DNA of 64,000 bases from NCBI RefSeq assembly GCF_000378625.1, contig NZ_KB905164.1, positions 248,001 through 312,000 of the forward strand, written 5' to 3'. The translations under genes were made by a program, and so were the position numbers. The stretch is from Colwellia piezophila ATCC BAA-637 (GTDB lineage Bacteria > Pseudomonadota > Gammaproteobacteria > Enterobacterales > Alteromonadaceae). Position 1 is the first letter of the stretch, and the number at the start of each line of letters is the position of its first letter. This document shows, one piece after another, positions 57,166 through 64,000 of this stretch. Below the pieces are notes generated by a model. The model searched no databases and was not told where the DNA came from. It was given only the letters and a program-made list of their open reading frames with translations.

Positions 57166-57508
57166 TTTGAAAGCTGTCGGCTTCGGTTATAGGGATAGCT
57201 TTATGTTTATCAGAAGCAGATAACAATATCGCCTTGTCAGTATCAATAATCTTACAGACAAAACAGCCGTTAAAATTGGCAACAATTATCGAGCCATTAA
57301 TAACCTTTTCAACTCTATCAACAACCAGAACATCACCATTAAATATTCCTCGCCCTTACATTGAGCGTCCATTCGCTAAACCAAAAAACGTGGCATTAGG
57401 ATGTTGAAGTAATAACTCTTCTAAAGATAAGTTTAGTTCTTTATATTCAGCAGCAGGCGATTCAAACCCTGATATCCCTGCTTCAACATAAATGGGTAGC
57501 ACTTTCAT
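57095..57508 (-). pseudogene. umuD: umuD, SOS mutagenesis protease-like subunit, one nonsense codon
   Basis: The frame from the ATG at 57508 gives a full 137-residue UmuD-like product (GFESPAAEYKELNLSLEELLLQHPN, TFFGLANGRSM, GDVLVVDRVEKVINGSIIVA, IEGVVNVSFRLH) broken by TAA at 57356-57358, codon 51. The stop follows the catalytic serine (S49) by two codons, so no protease can be made. Position and order before umuC are as in intact operons. The promoter just upstream has an SOS-like box. Confidence 0.85.
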
Positions 57509-57522
57509 AAAACACCAAGAGG

Positions 57523-57556
57523 TACTGTACAAGTATGGCTATATTAGCGTTAATTA
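57523..57556 (-). promoter_or_regulatory. SOS-like promoter of umuD-umuC-yedK
   Basis: Read leftward, the region has a 20-base conserved block, an 8-base spacer, and ACAGTA, the right half of a LexA box (CTGT-N8-ACAG); the left half is degenerate (AGCC). A near-identical block lies inverted at 59822-59855. Distance to the umuD start is about 15 bp. Confidence 0.55.
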
Positions 57557-57762
57557 GTGGCATTCGCCACAGTAAAAACCCCACCGACTTAAGTATCTGA
57601 TAAATAAATGCAAATATATCTATATTGACGTTTGACATTTAGATGTCAATCATTATTATCTAAGTAAGGTTGTTGCTAGGTGAGAATACTCACTGGCGGC
57701 AAAGAGCGATAAGCAGCCACTTAATATAAGTTAAACCTTGACCCCTTGATATAAGATTATTC

Positions 57763-58701
57763 ATGACGAAAGTAATAAAAGCCGACCCTAAAAAGCGTAA
57801 AAACGCCTATATACTTTTTTTTGTAATGGCTGTACTAGCTATACTTTTTCAAACAGATTATGTCTCTAGCTTATTTAGTATCGATACTACAGGTATGGAT
57901 ATAATTCAGTCTAATGAAGCCATTAAACAAGGACTCATTTACTCTATGCTCTTTTGCGCTTTGATCTTTTTGGTCGCAGTATATTTTACTTACTGTGCAT
58001 TAATTACAAGCAAGCAAGCATTCATTGAAAAGAGTTACCCACCAGAAGGGTATAAATCCTGTTTTGATACTGAAGTTAATTATGGAAATAAAGCGATAGC
58101 ACCAGCATTATTAACGGTTATTGGTAGCATCTTTTTTTTAATTAGCTCTACTATGACTGGCTACTACATGCTTTATTCGTATAATAGTATTGATGAACAT
58201 TCTGAATCTGTTCTAGCATCTGAAATTTCAAGGAACAAATTTTATGATGGCTTGATTGCTGAATCACCTACATCTGTGTCGGCAATTCTATATAACTTCA
58301 AAAGGGGAAAGCCTGATGAAGCAGTTAAATTAATGAATAGTTTGATTGATGATGGAAGCAATGAAGCCCTATTTGCTAAAGCCTCAGAAAGTTTGAAAGG
58401 CGATAACTTGCCTAAAGAAACAGAGAATTCAATAAAGACATTAAGCTTAATGTGTCACGAATATGTTGAGCCTTGTTTGTTATTGGCTATAAATTACAAA
58501 GAAGAAAAGCAATATGACTTATCGCTTCAGTATTTTAGAAAAGCAGCATCGAAAGATTTTACTGATGTCTATCGAGAAATACGATATTTGTATAATCGTT
58601 CATATTTGAATGATAGAGATAAACTTAATGAATACACCGATAAGATGAATAGTGCTAAATCCTCACTTTGTGATGAAATATATTGTCTCACCAAGCACTA
58701 A
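57763..58701 (+). CDS. membrane protein with TPR/Sel1-like tail, unknown
   Basis: A 312-residue protein with three hydrophobic helices (about 14-32, 62-84 and 117-140) and a soluble C-terminal part (about 165-310) with helical repeats of Sel1/TPR character, such as DEAVKLMNSLIDDGSNEALFAKA and YDLSLQYFRKAASKDF. No named family is recognised. It lies between the umuD promoter and the IS1595-type transposase, a region likely reshaped by insertion. Confidence 0.72.
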   Translation: MTKVIKADPKKRKNAYILFFVMAVLAILFQTDYVSSLFSIDTTGMDIIQSNEAIKQGLIYSMLFCALIFLVAVYFTYCALITSKQAFIEKSYPPEGYKSCFDTEVNYGNKAIAPALLTVIGSIFFLISSTMTGYYMLYSYNSIDEHSESVLASEISRNKFYDGLIAESPTSVSAILYNFKRGKPDEAVKLMNSLIDDGSNEALFAKASESLKGDNLPKETENSIKTLSLMCHEYVEPCLLLAINYKEEKQYDLSLQYFRKAASKDFTDVYREIRYLYNRSYLNDRDKLNEYTDKMNSAKSSLCDEIYCLTKH

Positions 58702-58752
58702 ATAATTTATCCGCGAATGACCGCAGTTGGCACAAAAGAGACATAGACCCCT

Positions 58753-59766
58753 TTAGAATGGCATTTCTAAGTCAACATCATCCGCGCTCTTCTTATTGTT
58801 TATTGGCACGTACTCATGCTTGAATGCGGAATTGAATAGCATTTCAAGTGTGAAATCACTGCATGCTGGAGCATGTTCAAGTGCTCGCATCCATCCTAAA
58901 TATTGGTGCAGGTAAGCAGTGCCTACTCCATGAAATCTTGCCATCCATGTCTTTAATCGACTCATATAGTTGTTCACATTTTGAATGTGGTAAACCCGCT
59001 TAATGACGCGAGTTCCTTGTGAGGTTATATTACGGTAATGCTTGATCCCATGGCCTTTAGCGAATGATTTATATACCTGGCTGCCGTCTGTGCATAATAT
59101 GGATTGGTCAGTGATAATCGGCTCTAAAGCCCCGTGAATTTCTTTATTGTTTGGAGCATCAAGTACAAAGTCAGTAAGCCCTCCGTTTCTATCACGCACA
59201 ATTAAAACAGGGACTTGATCGCCCTTAAGTTTTTTATTCCCAATACCTCCACGCTTTCTGGCTGGCCTGTCATTAATTGTTTGATTACCCTTGAACGATT
59301 CAAGGAAAAAAGTCTCATCACACTCAACGATCCCCGCCACTTCGCTTGTTTTGTCGTGTGTTGGCCCTGCTAAAAATCGATGCCGCCACCTAAATGCGGT
59401 ACTAACAGCCACATTAAGCCTTTCAGCTACTCGCCACAATGGTAGTGCATCGAACATGCATTCTAGGTTTTTTTCCCATAGGCTTCTCTTTCTTAATCTT
59501 GCTAGTGGGGTTTTGGTGAGAGCATTGAATGTTTTACTACACGCCTTACACTTGTATCGCTGTAGCCCAGAAGCGCTGCCATATCGTTGTACTTGGTCGC
59601 AATCACAATGAGGGCACTGGATGTCATCGCCTTTACATTTATCTATCTGAAGGCTAGTTCCGCCACGATTGATCTCATCATTTAAGCGATGCTGAAGTAA
59701 ATGCTTCTGATTGTTGGTTAATTTAGGGACTTCACGGATTAGATGGGTAAACAGGTTGAGCTTCAT
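58753..59766 (-). CDS. IS1595-family (ISXO2-like) transposase
   Basis: A 337-residue DDE-type transposase, apparently intact. A zinc ribbon (CPHCDCDQV, then YKCKACSKTF at about 52-82) is followed by a helix-turn-helix region and the ISXO2 catalytic domain with VECDETFFLESF, ILCTDGSQVYKSF and VNNYMSRLKTWMARFHGVG. It marks an insertion sequence; the ends could not be fixed, as no clear terminal inverted repeats were found in 58702-58752 or 59767-59821. The frame is open and shows no sign of decay. Confidence 0.92.
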   Translation of the reverse strand: MKLNLFTHLIREVPKLTNNQKHLLQHRLNDEINRGGTSLQIDKCKGDDIQCPHCDCDQVQRYGSASGLQRYKCKACSKTFNALTKTPLARLRKRSLWEKNLECMFDALPLWRVAERLNVAVSTAFRWRHRFLAGPTHDKTSEVAGIVECDETFFLESFKGNQTINDRPARKRGGIGNKKLKGDQVPVLIVRDRNGGLTDFVLDAPNNKEIHGALEPIITDQSILCTDGSQVYKSFAKGHGIKHYRNITSQGTRVIKRVYHIQNVNNYMSRLKTWMARFHGVGTAYLHQYLGWMRALEHAPACSDFTLEMLFNSAFKHEYVPINNKKSADDVDLEMPF

Positions 59767-59821
59767 ATCGAATATTTAATGGCCTAAGGTGAAAGTATTA
59801 TAGACTATTTTACACGATCCA

Positions 59822-59855
59822 TAATTAACGCTAATATAGCCACAAGTATACAGTA
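59822..59855 (+). promoter_or_regulatory. second copy of the umuD SOS-like promoter, inverted
   Basis: Bases 59822-59842 are the exact reverse complement of 57536-57556, and after an 8-base spacer the ACAGTA half-site also recurs. It points rightward, at an ATG at 59853 that opens only seven codons. It may have driven an SOS gene that is now lost. Confidence 0.6.
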
Positions 59856-60119
59856 TGGCTATTTATGTAAAGTTATAGAAGAAATGATTTATAATAACCG
59901 TCAGCACTAAAATTTCACCTAGAACTATGGCTATAGAATTTGACGTTCATGCAGAGGTATAGTTTCACTATGCGATATTATTTCAATGGCTTGCAATTCA
60001 ATATTCGGCACTATTTCCTCAGCAGGAACAGCTTTACTGTATAAAACCCCTGAATAAAATGACAGTTGTGGCTTAAGAGGTAATCTCGCTAGTAATAATG
60101 CTCAATTAATTTGAATGGC
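59856..60119. other. gap with a possible gene-tail remnant
   Basis: On the lower strand 59931-60101 is open for 56 codons (with ARLPLKPQLSFYSGVLYSKAVPAEE and a stop) but lacks a usable start, so it may be the 3' tail of a lost gene. I recognise no family. Nothing else was seen. Confidence 0.3.
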
Positions 60120-60686
60120 TTAATCAATTAAATGAGCCTGTTCAGACCGTGTATATACGCCATAAGCCGAAATTAAAGCCCAGCAAATTTGCAGGGTAAA
60201 TACAGGCCAATTCTGTTGAGCCCATAATATCGGTAACAGCGCACTGCCAGCATAGATGTTGAACACCAAATAATTTATATGGCTGAGTTTTTTACTGCAA
60301 AACAGCAAGTAAGATAAGCAAAACACGTAACTTGACGACCAACCTAAGTAGCCGTGAAAAGTCGAAGAATTCCAACTGTATTTAAGACCAGAAAAAATTA
60401 ACCAAGCAATGATTAGTACAAAACCGAGATAAAAAAATCTTCTCGATAAAGGGACCTTTGCCACATCAAACTTTATCAGCAGCAATATAGAAATAATTGC
60501 CCAAAAGCTGTTAATAACAACAGCCTGATATGAATAAATCATCAGTGAGCTTGCCACCAAAGACAATGCGGCAAGGAGATTAACACCATAGTAAACTTTA
60601 GGGCGCCAGTTTTTAACTACTGAAATATAACCATGATTCATCAGATATAAAACAGAGCCAAGCCAACCTAAAATGACCGTCATCAT
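60120..60686 (-). CDS. six-or-seven-helix membrane protein with two CBU_0592-like halves
   Basis: A 188-residue integral membrane protein made of two similar halves, each with a pattern of Gly-Tyr-Leu, an aromatic-rich loop, a Tyr-Asn-type helix and a closing Trp helix (GWLGSVLYLMNHGY to NSFWAIIS, and GYLGWSSSYVFCLSY to QICWALISAYG). This recalls the CBU_0592 domain of unknown function. It overlaps the solute-binding gene by 4 bp (ATGA), so is coupled to it, and ends the three-gene leftward operon. Confidence 0.72.
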   Translation of the reverse strand: MMTVILGWLGSVLYLMNHGYISVVKNWRPKVYYGVNLLAALSLVASSLMIYSYQAVVINSFWAIISILLLIKFDVAKVPLSRRFFYLGFVLIIAWLIFSGLKYSWNSSTFHGYLGWSSSYVFCLSYLLFCSKKLSHINYLVFNIYAGSALLPILWAQQNWPVFTLQICWALISAYGVYTRSEQAHLID

Positions 60687-61672
60687 TGAATCTCTAAATG
60701 CATGTTTTTAATATAAAGCTCTTTACCTACATGAGGACCGTTTAGGACTACCACATGACTAAGGTCGATCATGCTTTTGTAAATGCGATCTGTGCTCGAA
60801 GCTTTAATGATTTTATTGCTCCAGTTTAAGATAAGTACCCGGGTGCCTTGAGGAAGCGTGTAGTAATCGGTCACCTTATCAATGGCTACTTGGCCCACAA
60901 TGGCAGGATAACCTTCCGCGGTTATTAACTTGGCAATATCTTTCGGCTTGAAGCGCTCTACAGGCTTTAGCTGCAAGCTTTCAATGCCCTTAACTTGTTG
61001 TAGCAATTGATTAACTTTAGCAATTAACACCTTACCTTCATCGGTGTTGGGCGCGATGAGGTGAAGAGAATCATGACCCACTATCTTATCAATTTGCTTA
61101 ATCAGTAAAGCTTGATCCTGGTAGATTTTATTTAACATATAATTCATCACACTTTCTGTCATCGGTAGAAAATCAATGTCATTGTTAAACAAGCTTTCCA
61201 AAGCAGATTTTTCTGTTGAGTAGATCACGGCATTGCTAAGATAACTATCAATAACTTGACCATAACTATAGCCCGCAACTCGGCCAAATTTATGGCTATT
61301 GAGTTGCGAAAATTCGAGTGTAGTCTCGCGCTGTCGGTTGTAATAAAGACGACTAGTGACACTAAAAACTGCTTTAGAATACAATACTCTCTTTTCCCGC
61401 TCGGCGGTTTTAAAGTATGGGAACGCCGCTTGTTGCTTGGCTTTAGCGACCAACTCAAACGCTAAGTCATAATTTTGATAACGCCACGCTATAGTTTGTT
61501 GCTCTTGCGCCAATACTTGCCTGAGTAGATCGGCAGCGGTGCCTAAGGCTTGCTGCTCAGTATTGATATACGGCGACCATTGATTGGTTGCCACTGAAAG
61601 TTGTTTAGCCCAAGAAACTACCGGCATAAGCACTGACGTTAAGAGTAAAGATAAAGCTATTATATTTTTCAT
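60683..61672 (-). CDS. periplasmic solute-binding protein (SBP_bac_3-like)
   Basis: A 329-residue exported protein with signal peptide ending at VSWAK (about 22). The mature part begins QLSVATNQWSPYINTEQQ and continues with GTAADLLRQVLAQ and AFPYFKTAEREKRVLYSK, the pattern of family 3 amino-acid/polar-solute binding proteins. No ABC permease is nearby, so it may act as a sensor subunit. It lies 2 bp behind the 432-residue membrane gene and overlaps the next gene. Confidence 0.85.
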   Translation of the reverse strand: MKNIIALSLLLTSVLMPVVSWAKQLSVATNQWSPYINTEQQALGTAADLLRQVLAQEQQTIAWRYQNYDLAFELVAKAKQQAAFPYFKTAEREKRVLYSKAVFSVTSRLYYNRQRETTLEFSQLNSHKFGRVAGYSYGQVIDSYLSNAVIYSTEKSALESLFNNDIDFLPMTESVMNYMLNKIYQDQALLIKQIDKIVGHDSLHLIAPNTDEGKVLIAKVNQLLQQVKGIESLQLKPVERFKPKDIAKLITAEGYPAIVGQVAIDKVTDYYTLPQGTRVLILNWSNKIIKASSTDRIYKSMIDLSHVVVLNGPHVGKELYIKNMHLEIQ

Positions 61673-61674
61673 GA

Positions 61675-62973
61675 TTAATTTCGTTTTAGGTAACGGTAGA
61701 CAATAACGAGTAACAGGGTTAAGCCAAAACCAAAAGAAAACATAATATCTGCATCAATTTCAGCGATTATACTTAAGAAAAATGATCTCTTGTTATCGTT
61801 ATAATCGAGTGCTGGCCGACTCATCATCTCTCGACTGAATTCTGTTAAGTAGAGGGATAATTCGAAAACAGCAAAGAAACTCAAGGTTACCAGTAGAAAA
61901 TCTGTCATTACCGTACTGCGTTCACGTTTCTTATTATCTTCTTCTTGCAGCCGAGCATTACATATTTCAATCATTCGCTCTGAGTTTTCAACAAGCTGAT
62001 CAAAGTTCCAGCCATTAAGAATGTTTTCTAATAAAGCGCGATTAGGCCGATTTAAAAACTTAATATTTTCAAAAAATGCGATTTGATTAAGGCGGCAACC
62101 CGTTCGAGTATTTGCAAGCACTTTATCTATGCGTTGCTTTTTATTACCTGCATAGGCTACTTCAATAGCACCACGTAAAGCACTATTATAGTTTTCTTGG
62201 GAGCGGTAATAGTACTGTGCTAACACCATGATCTGTATGTAAGGGTCTTCACCTACAGCTCTAGCGTCTTTAACCACATAATTTAGCCAGGTCATGGAAT
62301 AGTTTTTTAGACCGGCAATAATGTCTGCCGCATCTTCAGGTCTACTTGTACTTTTCAACCAGCAGGTCAATATACGCTGGCAGTCATTTTGAGCTAGTTG
62401 CTCGCTGTTAGTGAGCAAGGTTCGAGATACCCAAGTACCACTTGGCACTGAGCTGGTGGCAGAAAAAACAAAGTCTGATGAGAGATTTACTTTGAGCTGA
62501 TTCATATCTTGACAGAAGTCGTTAAAGTGAAGATTAACTTGCTGCTGCGCTAAGCTCTGAACTTTTTCCTCAAGTAATTTAACCAACCCATCTGTTGAGT
62601 CGGTTGTTGCAGCCAACTCGGTAATGTCTATCGTTAATTCAACCTCAGCAATGGCAATATGATTAGTAAATACATGAAACATCACCTTGCTACTGTCATT
62701 AGCTGCGGGTGTCCAACACATTAAGCGAATATCTTTTGAGTTTGATTCAGTAGATTGATATTGGCGATTTTCATCTTGTTGCCCACCCAAGTGAATAAGT
62801 TTACCTAGCCAATGAAATTTGCTTTGCTTACCATCTTGATCGGTAGAGAATTGCAGGTTTACCGCTTTGAGTGATTTTATAAAGGGTGAATTAAATTGGT
62901 CTACGCCAAGGCGTAAACTTAACGGAGAATATATAGGGGCAATAGCTCGAAAAGTTAGTTGAGTATTAGACAT
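61675..62973 (-). CDS. membrane-anchored protein of unknown function
   Basis: A 432-residue protein. It has a large soluble N-terminal part (about 1-340), a charged helical stretch (NARLQEEDNKKRERST), and two transmembrane helices at the C-terminus (about 350-372 and 408-430). The two-helix end recalls CorA-like topology, but the CorA GMN motif is absent. The family is not recognised. First gene of the operon with the solute-binding protein and the CBU_0592-like protein, which suggests an envelope sensing or transport complex. Confidence 0.75.
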   Translation of the reverse strand: MSNTQLTFRAIAPIYSPLSLRLGVDQFNSPFIKSLKAVNLQFSTDQDGKQSKFHWLGKLIHLGGQQDENRQYQSTESNSKDIRLMCWTPAANDSSKVMFHVFTNHIAIAEVELTIDITELAATTDSTDGLVKLLEEKVQSLAQQQVNLHFNDFCQDMNQLKVNLSSDFVFSATSSVPSGTWVSRTLLTNSEQLAQNDCQRILTCWLKSTSRPEDAADIIAGLKNYSMTWLNYVVKDARAVGEDPYIQIMVLAQYYYRSQENYNSALRGAIEVAYAGNKKQRIDKVLANTRTGCRLNQIAFFENIKFLNRPNRALLENILNGWNFDQLVENSERMIEICNARLQEEDNKKRERSTVMTDFLLVTLSFFAVFELSLYLTEFSREMMSRPALDYNDNKRSFFLSIIAEIDADIMFSFGFGLTLLLVIVYRYLKRN

Positions 62974-63325
62974 AGCGTAAAATATTTAAAATGATTAGTG
63001 CTAGGTTATCAGCTAGACCTATAAATATCTATCACTTTAAAATCCTATAGTCACCTGTTTTATATGACTATATATTCAATACTTAGCTTAGAATTAATAA
63101 AAAAAAAACTATAAATGTAAAGTTACTGATAATTAACCGAGTTTTAGTTCAAGCACATAACCGCTATCAATACGGCAATAAAAGCGGCAGAACATGTTGA
63201 TAAATTCAATTTTATATCTGATGAGAACATTATAATTCATTCAGCTGAACAGTAAAAAATCAGCTGACATTTCTTTATTTTTAATAGATAAATACATTAG
63301 TTTGCAGAAAGCGCATTCACTAAAA
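62974..63325. other. intergenic gap with paired TCAGCTGA sites
   Basis: The palindrome TCAGCTGA occurs at 63241-63248 and 63260-63267, 11 bases apart, near the 3' end of the kinase gene. No gene was seen. It should hold the promoter of the 62973 operon. Confidence 0.4.
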
Positions 63326-64000
63326 TCACATGGCTTCAATGAAAACATTTTCATCACTGAATTGACGAAACAAACTAAATTCAACGGTTAATTGCTCGAA
63401 TTTCTGTTGGGTTTCATCGCGCTGTAACTCTTTGGCACTTTCTTCTAACTTGATGCAGGTATTTTTCAGTGATTCTGCTGAAATCATGGCAGCAGAGCCT
63501 TTAATCTTGTGAGTCAGTAAACCAACCTCAGCAAAGTCATCACTCAATACACAAAGTCGTAATTGTTCAATAGTGCTGTCAGTGGTGCTAATGAATTCTG
63601 CTAATAACTCTTTAACTATTGCCATATCACCGAACATATCAATCAACTGTTCAAAATCTAAGAAATCATTATTTAACAAAGAATCCGTTGGTGTCGCGGA
63701 TGCCCCTTCTTGTAGAGTAGCCATTTCGGTAACTAGCTCGTTTTGAACACTTTCCTCTGTGTCATCAAGTAACTGCTCAAGCAAGTTGACTTGCTGACTT
63801 TGTTGAGCTTGTTGAGCTTGTTGATACTCGATACTTGATAAAGAATGGTCATGGTCGGGTTGTAAATGTTTATCAATGGTTTGCTTTAACATGTCCAGAG
63901 AAATAGGTTTGGTTAAATAATCATTCATACCTAAGTTATGACAACGCTCAGCCTCACCCGTTAAAGCATTCGCGGTCAACGCAATAATCGGGATAATATT
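63326..64000 (-). CDS. hybrid histidine kinase/response regulator, C-terminal part
   Basis: The frame is open to the window edge, so only the last 224 residues are visible. They comprise the end of a receiver domain (PIIALTANALTGEAERCHNLGMNDYLTKPIS) and, after a Gln-rich linker, an HPt domain at the C-terminus with LLTHKIKGSAAMISAESL, whose histidine is the phosphotransfer site. The TTG at 63979 is not a start. The kinase's sensor part is outside the window. The Gln-rich linker (QQAQQAQQSQQ) is low in complexity. Confidence 0.9.
   Translation of the reverse strand, partial: NIIPIIALTANALTGEAERCHNLGMNDYLTKPISLDMLKQTIDKHLQPDHDHSLSSIEYQQAQQAQQSQQVNLLEQLLDDTEESVQNELVTEMATLQEGASATPTDSLLNNDFLDFEQLIDMFGDMAIVKELLAEFISTTDSTIEQLRLCVLSDDFAEVGLLTHKIKGSAAMISAESLKNTCIKLEESAKELQRDETQQKFEQLTVEFSLFRQFSDENVFIEAM

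Noticed and set aside
58702..59821. Exact ends of the IS1595-type element
   Set aside because: No convincing terminal inverted repeats or target duplication could be identified by eye, so only the transposase gene is reported.

Overview
The window reads as chromosome of a marine, low-GC gammaproteobacterium of the Alteromonadales, most like Colwellia or a close relative. This is an inference from AT-rich sequence with dense genes, Oar-type TonB receptor, RimO, GlyGly-CTERM protein, VieSAB-like signalling genes and many c-di-GMP proteins. GC was judged by eye, not computed. No rRNA, tRNA or CRISPR array was seen.

Region 1 (1-13100) is a nucleoside and nucleotide salvage district. It holds a NupC-type transporter (5' end outside the window), deoC, tdk, a cdd-deoA operon, a large Oar-like TonB receptor, a RutR-family TetR regulator, a secreted endonuclease/exonuclease/phosphatase protein and a lipoprotein alkaline phosphatase. 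A near-perfect RutR-type operator overlaps the predicted -35 of cdd, which ties the regulator at 9.7 kb to the salvage operon at 5.7 kb. An adenine-deaminase-like gene lies further on at 26 kb. A high-GC CBS-domain gene (2.9-3.3 kb) looks foreign.

Region 2 (13100-24500) has an RND efflux pair in the order pump then adaptor, a 313-bp MITE-like element with terminal inverted repeats and an apparent 5-bp target duplication, an outer-membrane phospholipase A, and an operon of CHASE2 adenylate cyclase, SH3-like protein and M48 lipoprotein peptidase. Upstream of the cyclase is a decayed stretch: an outer-membrane barrel pseudogene, and the start of a small exported protein fused by deletion to the tail of a second adenylate cyclase.

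Region 3 (24500-38000) has a GAF/HD-GYP protein, adenine deaminase, an HU protein, then another graveyard containing an internally deleted remnant of rimO and a broken small gene. It is followed by an unrecognised four-gene membrane operon (28.5-32.2 kb), a MaoC-like protein, intact rimO, a GGDEF protein and a Rossmann-fold protein.

Region 4 (38000-55000) is signalling: a VCBS-repeat GlyGly-CTERM protein divergent from a CadC-like membrane regulator, a membrane GGDEF protein, and a VieSAB-like module. The latter consists of a REC-EAL and a REC-TPR protein on one strand, and two translationally coupled hybrid kinases on the other. A Crp/Fnr-like regulator and an EAL protein follow.

Region 5 (55000-64000) carries a umuD-umuC-yedK operon in which both umuD and umuC have a premature stop, a tandem duplication at the umuD/umuC junction, and an SOS-like promoter that recurs inverted 2.3 kb away beyond an IS1595-type transposase. 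Then come a three-gene operon with a periplasmic solute-binding protein and the 3' end of another hybrid kinase cut by the window edge.
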